Shown piece by piece: positions 56,736 to 64,000 of a DNA stretch of 64,000 nt. Made by a program: the position numbers and the translations under genes. The DNA lies in contig NZ_RKIE01000003.1 of assembly GCF_003751785.1 (NCBI RefSeq), forward strand, positions 434,001-498,000. Direction: 5' to 3'. Source of the DNA: Frigoribacterium sp. PhB160. GTDB taxonomy: Bacteria; Actinomycetota; Actinomycetes; Actinomycetales; Microbacteriaceae. How positions within the stretch are numbered: the first letter of the stretch is position 1; each line of letters starts with the position of its first letter. Below the pieces are notes generated by a model. That model was not told the origin of the DNA and searched no databases. It saw nothing but the letters and a program-made list of their open reading frames with translations.

Positions 56736-58574
56736 CTAGCGGCCGCTGCGCTGGCCGCCGCCGCTGCGCGGCTTGCCGCCGACGAGGCCGCCGACCTTGA
56801 GGCCGCCGGGACGACCGCCGTCCGAGGAGGCGCGACGCGCGCCGCCGCCGGAGCGCCCGCCCGACGACCGCTCGCCCTGCGACGCCGCGAAGTCGGCCTG
56901 GTCGTTGCGCACGGCGTTCGTGCGGCTCTGGCCGCCGTCGCTCTGCGCGCGGCGACCCGGCTGACGGGTGCCGCGAGCCTCGTCGCGCGCACCGTCACGC
57001 GCACCGTCGCGACCGCCCTCGCGGACCGGCGTCACGGCACCACGGCCGGACTCGGTCGAGTAGAACGTCGACGCGCCGCCACGGGGGGCCGCGTCACGTC
57101 GCTGCGACCCGTCACGGGCGCCGCGACCGCGACCCTCGCCGCCGCCGGCGCGACCGGACTCGGGGGCGCGGCCCGCGCCTCCGGAGCGGCCGCCCGCCGC
57201 GGGACGACCCGAGCGGTCGGCGCGGGCGATGGGGGCACCGGTGGAGTCCTGGCGGGCGGCACGCTTGCGCTGCGCGTTGGCGCCCTGCGAGCGACCGCCG
57301 CCGCCCTGCTGCTGCTGCTGCTCGGACTTGGGGGCGGGCTTGACGTACGCCGCAACCTCTCCGACGAGCGCCGCGACCTCGGGTGAGGAGGGCGTGACGG
57401 CCGTGGTGGTCGGACGGATGTCGGCCTTCTTCATCAGCTGGGCGACGTCGCGCTTCTGGCTGGGGATGACGAGGGTGACGACGTCGCCCTCGGCTCCGGC
57501 GCGGGCGGTGCGGCCCGAACGGTGGAGGTACGCCTTGTGCTCGGTCGGCGGGTCGACGTGGATCACGAGCTCGATGTCGTCGACGTGCACGCCGCGGGCC
57601 GCGACGTCGGTGGCGACGAGGACGCGGGCGGTGCCGTCCTGGAACGCGGCGAGGTTGCGGTCGCGCTGCGGCTGCGACAGGTTGCCGTGCAGGTCGACCG
57701 AGGGGATGCCCGACTCGGTCAGCTTCTTCGCGAGCTTCTTGGCGTGGTGCTTCGTGCGCATGAAGAGGATGCGGCGGCCCTTGCCCGAGGCCAGCTTCTG
57801 CACCAGGGCGTTCTTGCTGTCGAGGTCGGGGGTCTCGAAGACGTGGTGCGTCATCGCGGCGACGGGCGAGTTGGCCTCGTCGACCGAGTGCAGCACCTCG
57901 TTGTGGAGGAACTGCTTGACGAGCTTGTCCACGCCGTTGTCGAGGGTCGCGCTGAAGAGCAGGCGCTGGCCGTCGTTCGGGGTGGCCTTCATGATGCGGG
58001 TGACGCCGGGCAGGAAGCCGAGGTCGGCCATGTGGTCGGCCTCGTCGAGCACGGTGATCTCGATCGCGTCGAGCTTGATGAAGCCCTGCTTCATGAGGTC
58101 TTCCAGGCGGCCGGGGCAGGCGATGACGATGTCGACGCCCGACTTCAGGGCCTGCACCTGGCGGTTCTGCGAGACGCCGCCGAAGATCGTGGTCGTGTTC
58201 ATGCCGTAGGCCGCGGCCATGGGGGCCAGCACGGCGTCGATCTGCGTGGCGAGCTCGCGGGTCGGGGCGAGGACGAGGCCGAGCGGGCGGCCCGGGCGGC
58301 GCTTGCCGCCGGCGAGCTTGCCGCCGAGGCGCGCGGCCATCGGGATCGAGAAGGCGAGGGTCTTGCCGGAGCCGGTCTTGCCGCGGCCGAGGACGTCGCG
58401 CCCGCCGAGGGTGTCGGGCAGGGTGTCGACCTGGATCGGGAAGGCGTTCTCCTTGCCGTCCTTCGCGAGGGCGGCGACGATCGGGGCGGGGACGCCGAGC
58501 GAGGCGAACGAGACGGCGGGCGCCTCGGTCGAGTCGGTGGCGGAGCCGGTCGTGGGCTCGGTGGTGAGTGACAT
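56736..58574 (-). CDS. DEAD-box ATP-dependent RNA helicase
   Basis: 612 residues. Q motif FASLGVPAPIVAALAKDGKENAFPIQ near 24-50; Walker A GKTGSGKT near 66; PTRELATQ; VLDEADHMADLGF near 178; LFSATLD near 208; RTARAGAEG near 355. The last ~200 residues are basic and Gly/Arg/Ser-rich (RGG-type), as in RhlE/DeaD-group helicases that act in ribosome assembly and RNA decay. Long 5' leader (about 280 nt from TAGACT at 58859-58864), as in cold-regulated helicases. Confidence 0.92.
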   Translation of the reverse strand: MSLTTEPTTGSATDSTEAPAVSFASLGVPAPIVAALAKDGKENAFPIQVDTLPDTLGGRDVLGRGKTGSGKTLAFSIPMAARLGGKLAGGKRRPGRPLGLVLAPTRELATQIDAVLAPMAAAYGMNTTTIFGGVSQNRQVQALKSGVDIVIACPGRLEDLMKQGFIKLDAIEITVLDEADHMADLGFLPGVTRIMKATPNDGQRLLFSATLDNGVDKLVKQFLHNEVLHSVDEANSPVAAMTHHVFETPDLDSKNALVQKLASGKGRRILFMRTKHHAKKLAKKLTESGIPSVDLHGNLSQPQRDRNLAAFQDGTARVLVATDVAARGVHVDDIELVIHVDPPTEHKAYLHRSGRTARAGAEGDVVTLVIPSQKRDVAQLMKKADIRPTTTAVTPSSPEVAALVGEVAAYVKPAPKSEQQQQQGGGGRSQGANAQRKRAARQDSTGAPIARADRSGRPAAGGRSGGAGRAPESGRAGGGEGRGRGARDGSQRRDAAPRGGASTFYSTESGRGAVTPVREGGRDGARDGARDEARGTRQPGRRAQSDGGQSRTNAVRNDQADFAASQGERSSGGRSGGGARRASSDGGRPGGLKVGGLVGGKPRSGGGQRSGR

Positions 58575-58955
58575 GCGTGCCTTTCAGGGGCAGGTGTCGA
58601 GCCGGGCCGAGGCTGCGGGCCGCGCGGGCCGGTCGCGCTGACGAGGGTCAGGGCGCTCCGGGGAACGGCGGTGCAGAGCCGGTGAGCGGCTGTCGTAGCC
58701 GGGCTCGAGGTGTGGCGACGGTGCAGGTGTGCACGATCGTTTCGCCGCAGAGTGAGCTTCGCGCGCCTGCTGGATGCCTGGGTGTGTGCCAGGTCGGGAG
58801 GCGAGGAGGGGCGTGCTACGACGCAGGGAGCCGGTCGAGCCGACTCGCAAGTGGTGCCAGTCTAGCGGCCGAGCGCCCAGAACGCGAGGAGGCGCGGATC
58901 AGCCCCCGAGGAGACCCGCCCCGGCGGCCCGCCCGGCCGCCTGCCCGGCCCGCCC
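58575..58955 (-). promoter_or_regulatory. Promoter and long leader of the DEAD-box helicase
   Basis: No gene in this gap. Minus-strand TAGACT at 58859-58864 is the likely -10; the stretch from there to the ATG at 58574 would be a ~280-nt untranslated leader. GAAAGG lies 4-9 bases before the ATG as ribosome site. A GGAGGCGCGG word is at about 58889. Confidence 0.45.
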
Positions 58956-59675
58956 TCAGTGCGATCCGTCGTACCGCTCGCCGACGGGGATCTCGACCTT
59001 CACCCGGTTGCCCGGCTGGGCGAGCGGGCAGGCCCAGGCGGGGTCGTAGGCGCAGCTCGGGTTGTAGGCGAAGTTGAAGTCGAGCACGAGCGATCCGGGA
59101 GCCTCGCCGGGGCCGAGGTCGGCGCCCTTGACCGTGTCGAGCAGGTAGCGGCCCCCGCCGTAGGTGCCGCCGGGCTGCCCGGCCAGGGCGTCGCCGACGG
59201 GCACGAAGATCCCGCCGCCGTACGACCGCAGCCGCCAGACGTCGAGGCTGCCGACGCCGGGCACCTCGACGAGCCCGACCCGGTCGAACGGCACGTCGCC
59301 GTCGGTGCCGGTCGCCACGACCATGCGGTGCGGCTCGGCCGCCGTGATGGGCACCTCGAACCGCCAGGCCGGGTCGTAGGGGGCCGTCGGCAGGCCGGCG
59401 AAGCCGGGGCGGTCCTCGGGCAGCAGCGGGGTGACGCCGCTCGTCGAGAACAGTTCGTCGCGGGTGCGCCGCCAGAGGTCGTGCGCGGCGACGACGTCGT
59501 CGGCCTCGCGCACCTGCCGGTAGAGGCCGTGGATCGTGCGACGCCAGTGCGCGAGCTCGAGCCCCGAGTCGAGCGGGGAGACGGGCTCGCCACCTCCCGA
59601 GGTGGGACGCGAGGTGGGACGCGAGGCGGGACGCGCGGCGGGGTCGGACGACGGGGCGGGGGTCGGGGTGCTCAC
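58956..59675 (-). CDS. DUF1684 family protein
   Basis: 239 residues. A disordered start with RPASRPTSRPTSG repeats, then ELAHWRRTIHGLYRQVREA, WRRTRDELFSTSGVTPL, and the hallmark AYDPAWRFEVPI, GTYGGGRYLLDTVKGADLG, LDFNFAYNPSCAYDPAWACPLAQPGNRVKVEIPVGERY, which is DUF1684. It may bind a small ligand through the conserved CxYDxxxxCPL. Start GTG 59675, 7 bases after TACCGT. Catalytic role not established. Confidence 0.85.
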   Translation of the reverse strand: MSTPTPAPSSDPAARPASRPTSRPTSGGGEPVSPLDSGLELAHWRRTIHGLYRQVREADDVVAAHDLWRRTRDELFSTSGVTPLLPEDRPGFAGLPTAPYDPAWRFEVPITAAEPHRMVVATGTDGDVPFDRVGLVEVPGVGSLDVWRLRSYGGGIFVPVGDALAGQPGGTYGGGRYLLDTVKGADLGPGEAPGSLVLDFNFAYNPSCAYDPAWACPLAQPGNRVKVEIPVGERYDGSH

Positions 59676-59682
59676 GCGGTGC

Positions 59683-59688
59683 ACGGTA
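59683..59688 (-). promoter_or_regulatory. Leaderless -10 of the DUF1684 gene
   Basis: Minus-strand TACCGT, 7-base spacer, GTG at 59675. Confidence 0.55.
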
Positions 59689-59724
59689 GTCGCGGGCCGG
59701 TGGGGGAGGCCGGGGGCCGCAGCC

Positions 59725-60216
59725 TCAGCCCGCGTGGCGCGGGTGCGCCTCGGGCGTGCGCCAGCTCGGCGCGAGGGCGCGCATCCGCAGTCCGCGCCAC
59801 TGCCAGACGAGCCAGAGCCCGGGCCAGAGCAGCGGTCCGAGCAGCCCGGCGTGGAAGACGAGGCGGTCGCGGAGCAGGGTCCCGCGGTCGCCGGTGGGCG
59901 AGACGGCCATCCGGTGGTCGATGCGCATCCGGGCGAACTGGCCGCTGGTGCCGCGACCCGTGTCGCGCTGGATCCACGCCCCGTCCCGCTCGTGCCAGTC
60001 GAGGTCGACGTGCGTGTGCCCGAGGGGGAGCAGGCCGAGGATGCGTGCGGAGACGGGGTGCGCCTCCTCGTCCCAGCGGTCGGGGAAGCCCGAGGGCTCC
60101 TCGGAGCGGTAGCGCACGAGCGGCGTCGTCACGGCGACCATGACGGCGGGGTCGCGCAGCGCGTCGGCCGCGGCGTCGACGGGGCAGGCGAGGCGGATCT
60201 TGAGCTGGACGTGCAT
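59725..60216 (-). CDS. SRPBCC-like hypothetical protein
   Basis: 163 residues. MHVQLKIRLACPVDAAADALRDPAVMVAVTTPLVRYRS, then LGLLPLGHTHVDLDWHERDGAWIQRDTG, then RMRIDHRMAVS give the strand pattern of a START/SRPBCC helix-grip fold. A hydrophobic stretch LLGPLLWPGLWLVWQWRGLR near the end is unusual for this fold and may contact the membrane. Ligand unknown. The frame is open upstream but conserved only from the ATG at 60216. Confidence 0.65.
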   Translation of the reverse strand: MHVQLKIRLACPVDAAADALRDPAVMVAVTTPLVRYRSEEPSGFPDRWDEEAHPVSARILGLLPLGHTHVDLDWHERDGAWIQRDTGRGTSGQFARMRIDHRMAVSPTGDRGTLLRDRLVFHAGLLGPLLWPGLWLVWQWRGLRMRALAPSWRTPEAHPRHAG

Positions 60217-60366
60217 GGGTCGAGTCTGCTCTCTCGGGGTGGGTGAGCGCCGCGCCCTCGGCCGTCGGCGGCCCGGGGCGAGAGCCGGCCGGAGGCGCGG
60301 GTCGGCCCCCGCAGGCCCCCTCGCGTAACGCGGTGCAACACCGGTGCGCCCGCCGGCCCGGGCTCG

Positions 60367-60372
60367 TAGCCT
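60367..60372 (+). promoter_or_regulatory. Leaderless -10 of the ComB-like gene
   Basis: TAGCCT, 6-base spacer, GTG at 60379. Confidence 0.6.
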
Positions 60373-60378
60373 CGACCC

Positions 60379-60933
60379 GTGACCGACCAGCTGAGCGCCG
60401 TGCTGCCCGACCTCGCGACCCGCTGCCCGGCGGCGGACCCGGCGCCACTCGAGCAGGCGACGTACCAGGTGCGGTTCGACCACGGCGTGGCCGGGGCCCG
60501 GCGCATCGTGCCGGGAGCCCACGTCGTCGTCGTGGCCGACGCCCTGGACGGGCACGGCACGCTGTGCAGCGCCGACGTGCTGGCCCGCGTCGCCGCGATC
60601 GCCGACGACGGGGCGGACGTGGTGCTCGCCGTCTCGGGCTCCGACTCGGAGGCGATCGCTCGGCTCGTGCTCGAGCGCCAGGCCGCCCGGGGCGACCGCG
60701 CGTTCGTCGCCGTCGTCGCGGCCGGCGCGGTCGACCTGGTCGACGGCGGCGAGCACTTCCGCCCCGCCGTCGAGGACCAGCTCGTCGCCGGCTCCGTCGT
60801 CGACGCCCTCGCCGCGGCCGGGGTCGACTCCTCGTCGCCCGAGGCCGCGCTGGTGTGCGCGGCGACCGTCTCGCTGCGGGGGGCGGTCTCTCACCTGACC
60901 CGCGCCTCCTCGTCGGCGGTGCAGCTGCGCTGA
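60379..60933 (+). CDS. ComB-like 2-phosphosulfolactate phosphatase family protein
   Basis: 184 residues. YQVRFDHGVAGARRI near 30 and VVVVADALDGHGT, GADVVLAVSGSDSEAIARLVLERQAARGDRAFVAVVAAGAVDL resemble the ComB fold (2-phosphosulfolactate to sulfolactate, coenzyme M route). Coenzyme M is not expected here, no comA or comC is near, and the protein is shorter than ComB, so a different small phosphatase role is likely. Family call moderate. Confidence 0.55.
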   Translation: MTDQLSAVLPDLATRCPAADPAPLEQATYQVRFDHGVAGARRIVPGAHVVVVADALDGHGTLCSADVLARVAAIADDGADVVLAVSGSDSEAIARLVLERQAARGDRAFVAVVAAGAVDLVDGGEHFRPAVEDQLVAGSVVDALAAAGVDSSSPEAALVCAATVSLRGAVSHLTRASSSAVQLR

Positions 60934-60960
60934 GGGTCGGTGGGCGGGCGTGCTCTCCGC

Positions 60961-61027
60961 CGCGTCACGTCCTGGACATGACGTCGCGCTTCGTCACGAC
61001 GTCACGTGCAGAACGTGACGCGACGCG
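60961..61027. repeat. Intergenic palindromic repeat family B, copy 2
   Basis: Left arm CGCGTCACGTCCTGGAC, right arm GCAGAACGTGACGCGACGCG, with TGACGTCGCG and CACGACGTCA between. Close to copy 1 at 954-1002. Lies between two plus-strand genes. Confidence 0.65.
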
Positions 61028-61122
61028 GGCCGACCGTGCACCCGCACCGGGAATCAGACCCGCGGGCGTAGCGTTCCCCCCGTCGGACGGCTGACCGACA
61101 CCCGTTCCCCGAGGAGAACCCC

Positions 61123-61428
61123 ATGAAGGCTGTGCTGAACGACGGAACCGTCATCGCCGAGGCGGCGAAGGACGACCTCATCTCGATCGAGGGCAACTGG
61201 TACTTCCCGCCCGCGAGCGTCAAGAGCGAGCTCCTCACCGAGAGCCCCACCGCCTACCACTGCCCGTGGAAGGGCGACACGCAGTACTTCAGCGTGAAGC
61301 AGGGCGAGACGCTCCTGCAGGACCGAGCCTGGAGCTACCCCACCCCGATCCCCACCTCCTTCGACCGCGTCGGCAAGGACTACTCGGGCTACGTCGCGTT
61401 CTGGAAGGACGTGCAGGTCGTCGAGTAG
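61123..61428 (+). CDS. DUF427 family protein
   Basis: 101 residues. MKAVLNDGTVIAEAAKDDLISIEGNWYFPPASVK, TAYHCPWKGDTQYFSV and PTSFDRVGKDYSGYVAFWKDVQVVE match DUF427, a small beta-barrel family in bacteria and fungi of unknown function. Good ribosome site (GAGGAG) before ATG 61123. Monocistronic. Confidence 0.9.
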   Translation: MKAVLNDGTVIAEAAKDDLISIEGNWYFPPASVKSELLTESPTAYHCPWKGDTQYFSVKQGETLLQDRAWSYPTPIPTSFDRVGKDYSGYVAFWKDVQVVE

Positions 61429-61519
61429 TCGACCCGGGCCTGGCGCCTGACGGGCCGGGCAGGCCCCCTGCGTGACCGCTGCGCCCTCCGATCCGGGGGG
61501 CGCAGCCGCACGTCCGGGC

Positions 61520-62158
61520 TCAGCCCGCGAGCCGGGCCCGGTGCGCCCGCACCTTCGCCCGGTTGCCGCACCGCTGCATCGAGCACCACCGCCGCGATCG
61601 TCCGCGGGACTCGTCGCGGTAGACGAGGCCGCACAGCGGGTTCGCACAGCGCCGGAGGCGCGACTCGTCCCCGCCCCCGAACCCGACCTCGTCGAACAGC
61701 CGCACCGCGTCGCGGGCGACGGTCGCCAGCGCCTGACCCAGCCGCAGCCGCCCCGCACCCGCCTGCCGACGACCGCCCGCGAGCGACGGCGGCACGTCGG
61801 GCAGCGCCGCGAAGAGGTTGACGGTGTCGACGTCGTCGGGGTCGGGCGAGGTCGCGTCGACCGCCGCGACGGCCAGCCGCGCGGTGGCGTCGCGGAGGGC
61901 GCGGGCGTCGGCGAGCTCTCGGTCGGAGGCCGCGCCTCCCACGCCCGGCCACCGCTCGGCGACCCAGTCGTCGAGGTCGGCGGGCAGCAGCAGCCCGTCG
62001 TGCGGCGTCGAGCCGTCGGCCGGCAGGGCGAAGCCCGACTCGGGGCCGAGGCGCGACCCGGCGCGGAAGCCGCCGAGGTACGCGAAGTCGAGCCCGAGCG
62101 AGCCCGAGTCGAAGAACCACGGGGTGCCCGTGTCGGAACGGAGCCACTGACCAGTCAC
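61520..62158 (-). CDS. CGNR zinc-finger (ABATE-domain) regulator
   Basis: 212 residues. The N-terminus holds an ABATE-type ligand domain (about 20-150). The C-terminus RLRRCANPLCGLVYRDESRGRSRRWCSMQRCGNRAKVRAHR is the CGNR zinc finger, Cys-x4-Cys...Cys-x4-Cys-Gly-Asn-Arg. Such proteins are putative stress-responsive transcription regulators. Leaderless GTG at 62158, TAGGGT 6 bases before it. Confidence 0.88.
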   Translation of the reverse strand: MTGQWLRSDTGTPWFFDSGSLGLDFAYLGGFRAGSRLGPESGFALPADGSTPHDGLLLPADLDDWVAERWPGVGGAASDRELADARALRDATARLAVAAVDATSPDPDDVDTVNLFAALPDVPPSLAGGRRQAGAGRLRLGQALATVARDAVRLFDEVGFGGGDESRLRRCANPLCGLVYRDESRGRSRRWCSMQRCGNRAKVRAHRARLAG

Positions 62159-62164
62159 CTGACC

Positions 62165-62170
62165 ACCCTA
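62165..62170 (-). promoter_or_regulatory. Leaderless -10 of the CGNR gene
   Basis: Minus-strand TAGGGT, 6-base spacer, GTG at 62158. Confidence 0.6.
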
Positions 62171-62259
62171 GGCGGTTTCGCGGCGGGCTCTCGAGGCGGG
62201 TTCGTCAGGTCGGCTCGTCAGGCCGGTCAGCGCAGCAGGACGCACCGCGGAGGCGCGCC

Positions 62260-62715
62260 TCAGACCGCCCGCTTCGTCCAGCTGATGAGGTGGGCCGGGT
62301 CGTACCGCCGCGAGCAGCGTCCGCAGGCGAGCGGCCGCTTCGGCTCGCGGTAGCGGAAGTGCTCGTGGCCCGCGGCGCAGACGCCGACCCAGGGTGCGAG
62401 CTCGGACGCGATCGCGCCGTCGTGCAGCCGGTCGCCCACGTAGCCGAGCTCGGCGGCGGTCGCCTTCCAGCGCGGACCGTGGCCGGCGCGCGACCCCGCG
62501 ACGGCGTGGGCCACCTCGTGCAGCAGCACCTGGTGGATCTCGTCGTCGTCGTACCGGCCGGCGAGATGCCGCGAGACCGAGATGCGCTTCTTGCCGTAGT
62601 CGCAGAGGCCGGCGCGGGTCTTGGCGTTGTCGAACGCGAAGGTCCACGCGGCGGGGTCGAGGTGCAGGGCGATGAGGGCGTCGGCCCAGCGACGCACCCG
62701 GTCGAGGTCGGCCAC
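62260..62715 (-). CDS. SprT-like zinc metalloprotease domain protein
   Basis: 151 residues. QVLLHEVAHAVAG near 64-76 is the HExxH zinc site, with a third His in GHGPRWK. The C-terminal zinc ribbon VCAAGHEHFRYREPKRPLACGRC holds four ligands. SprT relatives cut DNA-protein crosslinks in eukaryotes (Spartan/Wss1); bacterial ones are uncharacterised. GTG at 62715 starts 6 bases after the mini-ORF stop; third gene of the operon. Confidence 0.87.
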   Translation of the reverse strand: MADLDRVRRWADALIALHLDPAAWTFAFDNAKTRAGLCDYGKKRISVSRHLAGRYDDDEIHQVLLHEVAHAVAGSRAGHGPRWKATAAELGYVGDRLHDGAIASELAPWVGVCAAGHEHFRYREPKRPLACGRCSRRYDPAHLISWTKRAV

Positions 62716-62721
62716 GACGGG

Positions 62722-62877
62722 TCAGCGGGCCCGGTGCTGCCGGCGGCCGAGGCCGGGCCGGCGGGGCCGGTCGTGCCCGCACCCGTGCCCCGGCTCGCGC
62801 CCGTGCTCGCGGCCGTGCGCGTGCCCGGGCTCGCCCTCGTGCGCGGCGTGGACGACCGGCGAGGAGGCGCCGGTCAC
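62722..62877 (-). CDS. Candidate histidine-rich mini-protein, 51 aa
   Basis: GTG at 62877 overlaps the TGA of the upstream TPR-like gene as GTGA and opens a 51-codon frame ending 6 bases before the sprT start. The product has a His/Gly/Arg-rich core (GHAHGREHGREPGHGCGHD) with eight His and one Cys, fit to bind metal ions. The exact fit between two operon genes favours translation, but repeats in GC-rich DNA can make such frames by chance. No homologue known to me. Confidence 0.45.
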   Translation of the reverse strand: MTGASSPVVHAAHEGEPGHAHGREHGREPGHGCGHDRPRRPGLGRRQHRAR

Positions 62878-64000
62878 CGCCGCGGGAACGGCCAGGTGGT
62901 CGGCTGGTCGTCGCGCGGCAGCCCGTCGACGACGCCCGTCACGCCGGTGGTGCCGGGGCGGGGGTCGTCCTCGTTGCGGTCCTCGTCGTCGTGCGCGGGG
63001 GCGTCGACGACGGTGGCGCGCTCGCGGTCGCGGTGGCCCGCGGCGTTGGCGGCGAGGCCGGAGATCTTGCTCCAGAGGCTGGCGTCGGCGCGGGGAGGCA
63101 GCGCGGGCTCGGGCTCCTCGACGGGGGCCGGGGGCTGACGCGGGCTCCAGGGGCTGCCGGCGTGGCCGGTGCCCCCGGTCGACGGGCCGGTGCCCGCCGG
63201 GTCGGCCGACGCGGTCGCGGGCACCGAGGTGATCGGGCCCGAGAGGTCGACGGGGTTCGTGTCGCCGGGGCGGGCGTCGCCGGCGCCGCCGACGGGGCTG
63301 CCGCCGCCGATGAGGGCGTCGACCCCGCGGGGGCGCGGGGCGGCGGGGGCCGGTGCCTCGGTCGGCGCGGGGGCGGCGACCGGCTCGACCGGTCCGGTGC
63401 CCGCGAGGTAGGCGCGGACGACGCCGTCGAGCGCCGAGCGGAGGTCGTCGATGCGGTCGCGCGGGGCGCCGGTCGCCTCGAAGGCGAGCAGCGCCTGCGA
63501 GAGGGTGTCGCGGGCCTCGTCGTGACGGCCCAGGTCGAAGAGCGTGTAGCCCTCGAGCTCGGCGGCGGCGGCCTCGAGCTCGCGCCACTCCTCCGTCGAG
63601 GCGGTGATGCGGCTCGTGTGCAGGTCGTTGAGCGCGCGCTCGAGCTTGCCCTGCTCACGGAAGACGTGGGCCCTCCGGATGCGCGCGGCCGTCGAGTCGG
63701 CCCGGTCGCCCGTGAAGTGGGCCAGCCGGAAGGCCTCCTCGGCGATGGCGAGCGCCTCGTCGAGGCGGCCGAGGGTGCGGAGCAGGTCGGCGCGCTCGCC
63801 GAGCGCAGAGGTGCTGCGGCTCTGGCCGAGGGCCGCGAGACGGGCCTCGGCGGACGGGACGTCGACGGCGGTGCGGAGGCTCACGGGGTCGAAGCCGTGC
63901 GCGGAGTGGCCCTGCCGGGGCGCCGGCGCGGAGGGCGCGCCACGGTCCGGCTGCGTGCTCGGGCGGCGGTCGCTTCCGGGTGCTGATCCTGAGGAGGGGG
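62874..64000 (-). CDS. TPR-like helical-repeat protein, 5' end outside the window
   Basis: At least 375 residues; the frame is open to the right edge, so the true start lies beyond. The first visible part is Pro/Ser/Gly-rich. Residues from SAEARLAALGQSRSTSALGERADLLRTLGRLDEALAIAEEAFRLAHFTGDRAD onward form about five TPR-like helix pairs. A Pro/Ala-rich disordered second half ends PTTWPFPRR. A GTG at 63884 is an internal start possibility. It heads the operon with the histidine-rich ORF and sprT. A protein-binding scaffold is likely. Confidence 0.7.
   Translation of the reverse strand, partial: PSSGSAPGSDRRPSTQPDRGAPSAPAPRQGHSAHGFDPVSLRTAVDVPSAEARLAALGQSRSTSALGERADLLRTLGRLDEALAIAEEAFRLAHFTGDRADSTAARIRRAHVFREQGKLERALNDLHTSRITASTEEWRELEAAAAELEGYTLFDLGRHDEARDTLSQALLAFEATGAPRDRIDDLRSALDGVVRAYLAGTGPVEPVAAPAPTEAPAPAAPRPRGVDALIGGGSPVGGAGDARPGDTNPVDLSGPITSVPATASADPAGTGPSTGGTGHAGSPWSPRQPPAPVEEPEPALPPRADASLWSKISGLAANAAGHRDRERATVVDAPAHDDEDRNEDDPRPGTTGVTGVVDGLPRDDQPTTWPFPRR

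Noticed and set aside
1-64000. tRNA or rRNA genes
   Set aside because: I saw no cloverleaf with a GGTTCRAATCC-like arm or rRNA core sequence in any gap.

Overview
The window is very GC-rich chromosomal DNA from an actinobacterium. Gene content points to the Microbacteriaceae (order Micrococcales, a relative of Frigoribacterium, Curtobacterium or Clavibacter); the genus is my inference. Supporting signs are the DUF4916 NUDIX protein, the DUF3140, DUF1653 and DUF427 proteins, a CGNR regulator, an lhr-nei pair as in mycobacteria, a sortase-E-like LAFTG sorting signal, and many leaderless genes with a TANNNT hexamer 6 or 7 nt before the start codon. I see no rRNA, tRNA, CRISPR array, prophage, transposase or plasmid gene, so this reads as core chromosome with accessory genes mixed in.

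Layout. 1-5.6 kb: a TetR regulator with a palindromic operator, a cell-wall-anchored alkaline phosphatase, cardiolipin synthase and an FBP-type zinc-finger protein. 5.7-14 kb: low-complexity membrane proteins, a GIY-YIG protein, a divergent tetR/MFS efflux pair, a type II NADH dehydrogenase and small secreted proteins. 14-21 kb: a FetB-like permease, a divergent lysE/argP pair, a carboxylesterase, an ECF sigma factor with an overlapping membrane protein, and a maltokinase-cap-like protein. 21-32 kb: a lytic-transglycosylase-like protein, a Nei-type glycosylase, a DUF2254 membrane protein, a transglutaminase, glucose-6-phosphate dehydrogenase, an SDR and a HAD phosphatase. 32-38 kb: a three-gene operon (processive GT2, HlyD-like protein, GH81 beta-1,3-glucanase lipoprotein) that I read as an exopolysaccharide machine, probably for a beta-glucan. 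38-49 kb: a PQQ-type propeller protein, an APC permease, a peroxiredoxin-like protein, and the lhr-nei2 repair pair. 49-64 kb: oxidoreductases, acetyltransferase, hydrolases, a DEAD-box helicase, DUF proteins, and an operon of a TPR-like protein, a tiny histidine-rich ORF and an SprT metalloprotease that runs off the right edge.

Between and inside genes lies repeated structure the genes do not explain. (1) A short word, GGAGGCGCGG or its complement, occurs roughly fifty times by eye, often as inverted pairs that form hairpins between convergent genes, a layout like DNA uptake sequences in Pasteurellaceae and Neisseria. (2) A family of ~60-bp near-perfect palindromes occurs four times. (3) Two further intergenic repeat families occur in two and three copies. 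These repeats, the glucan operon and the histidine-rich mini-ORF are the best candidates for something undescribed. No searches were run; all family names come from motifs read by eye.
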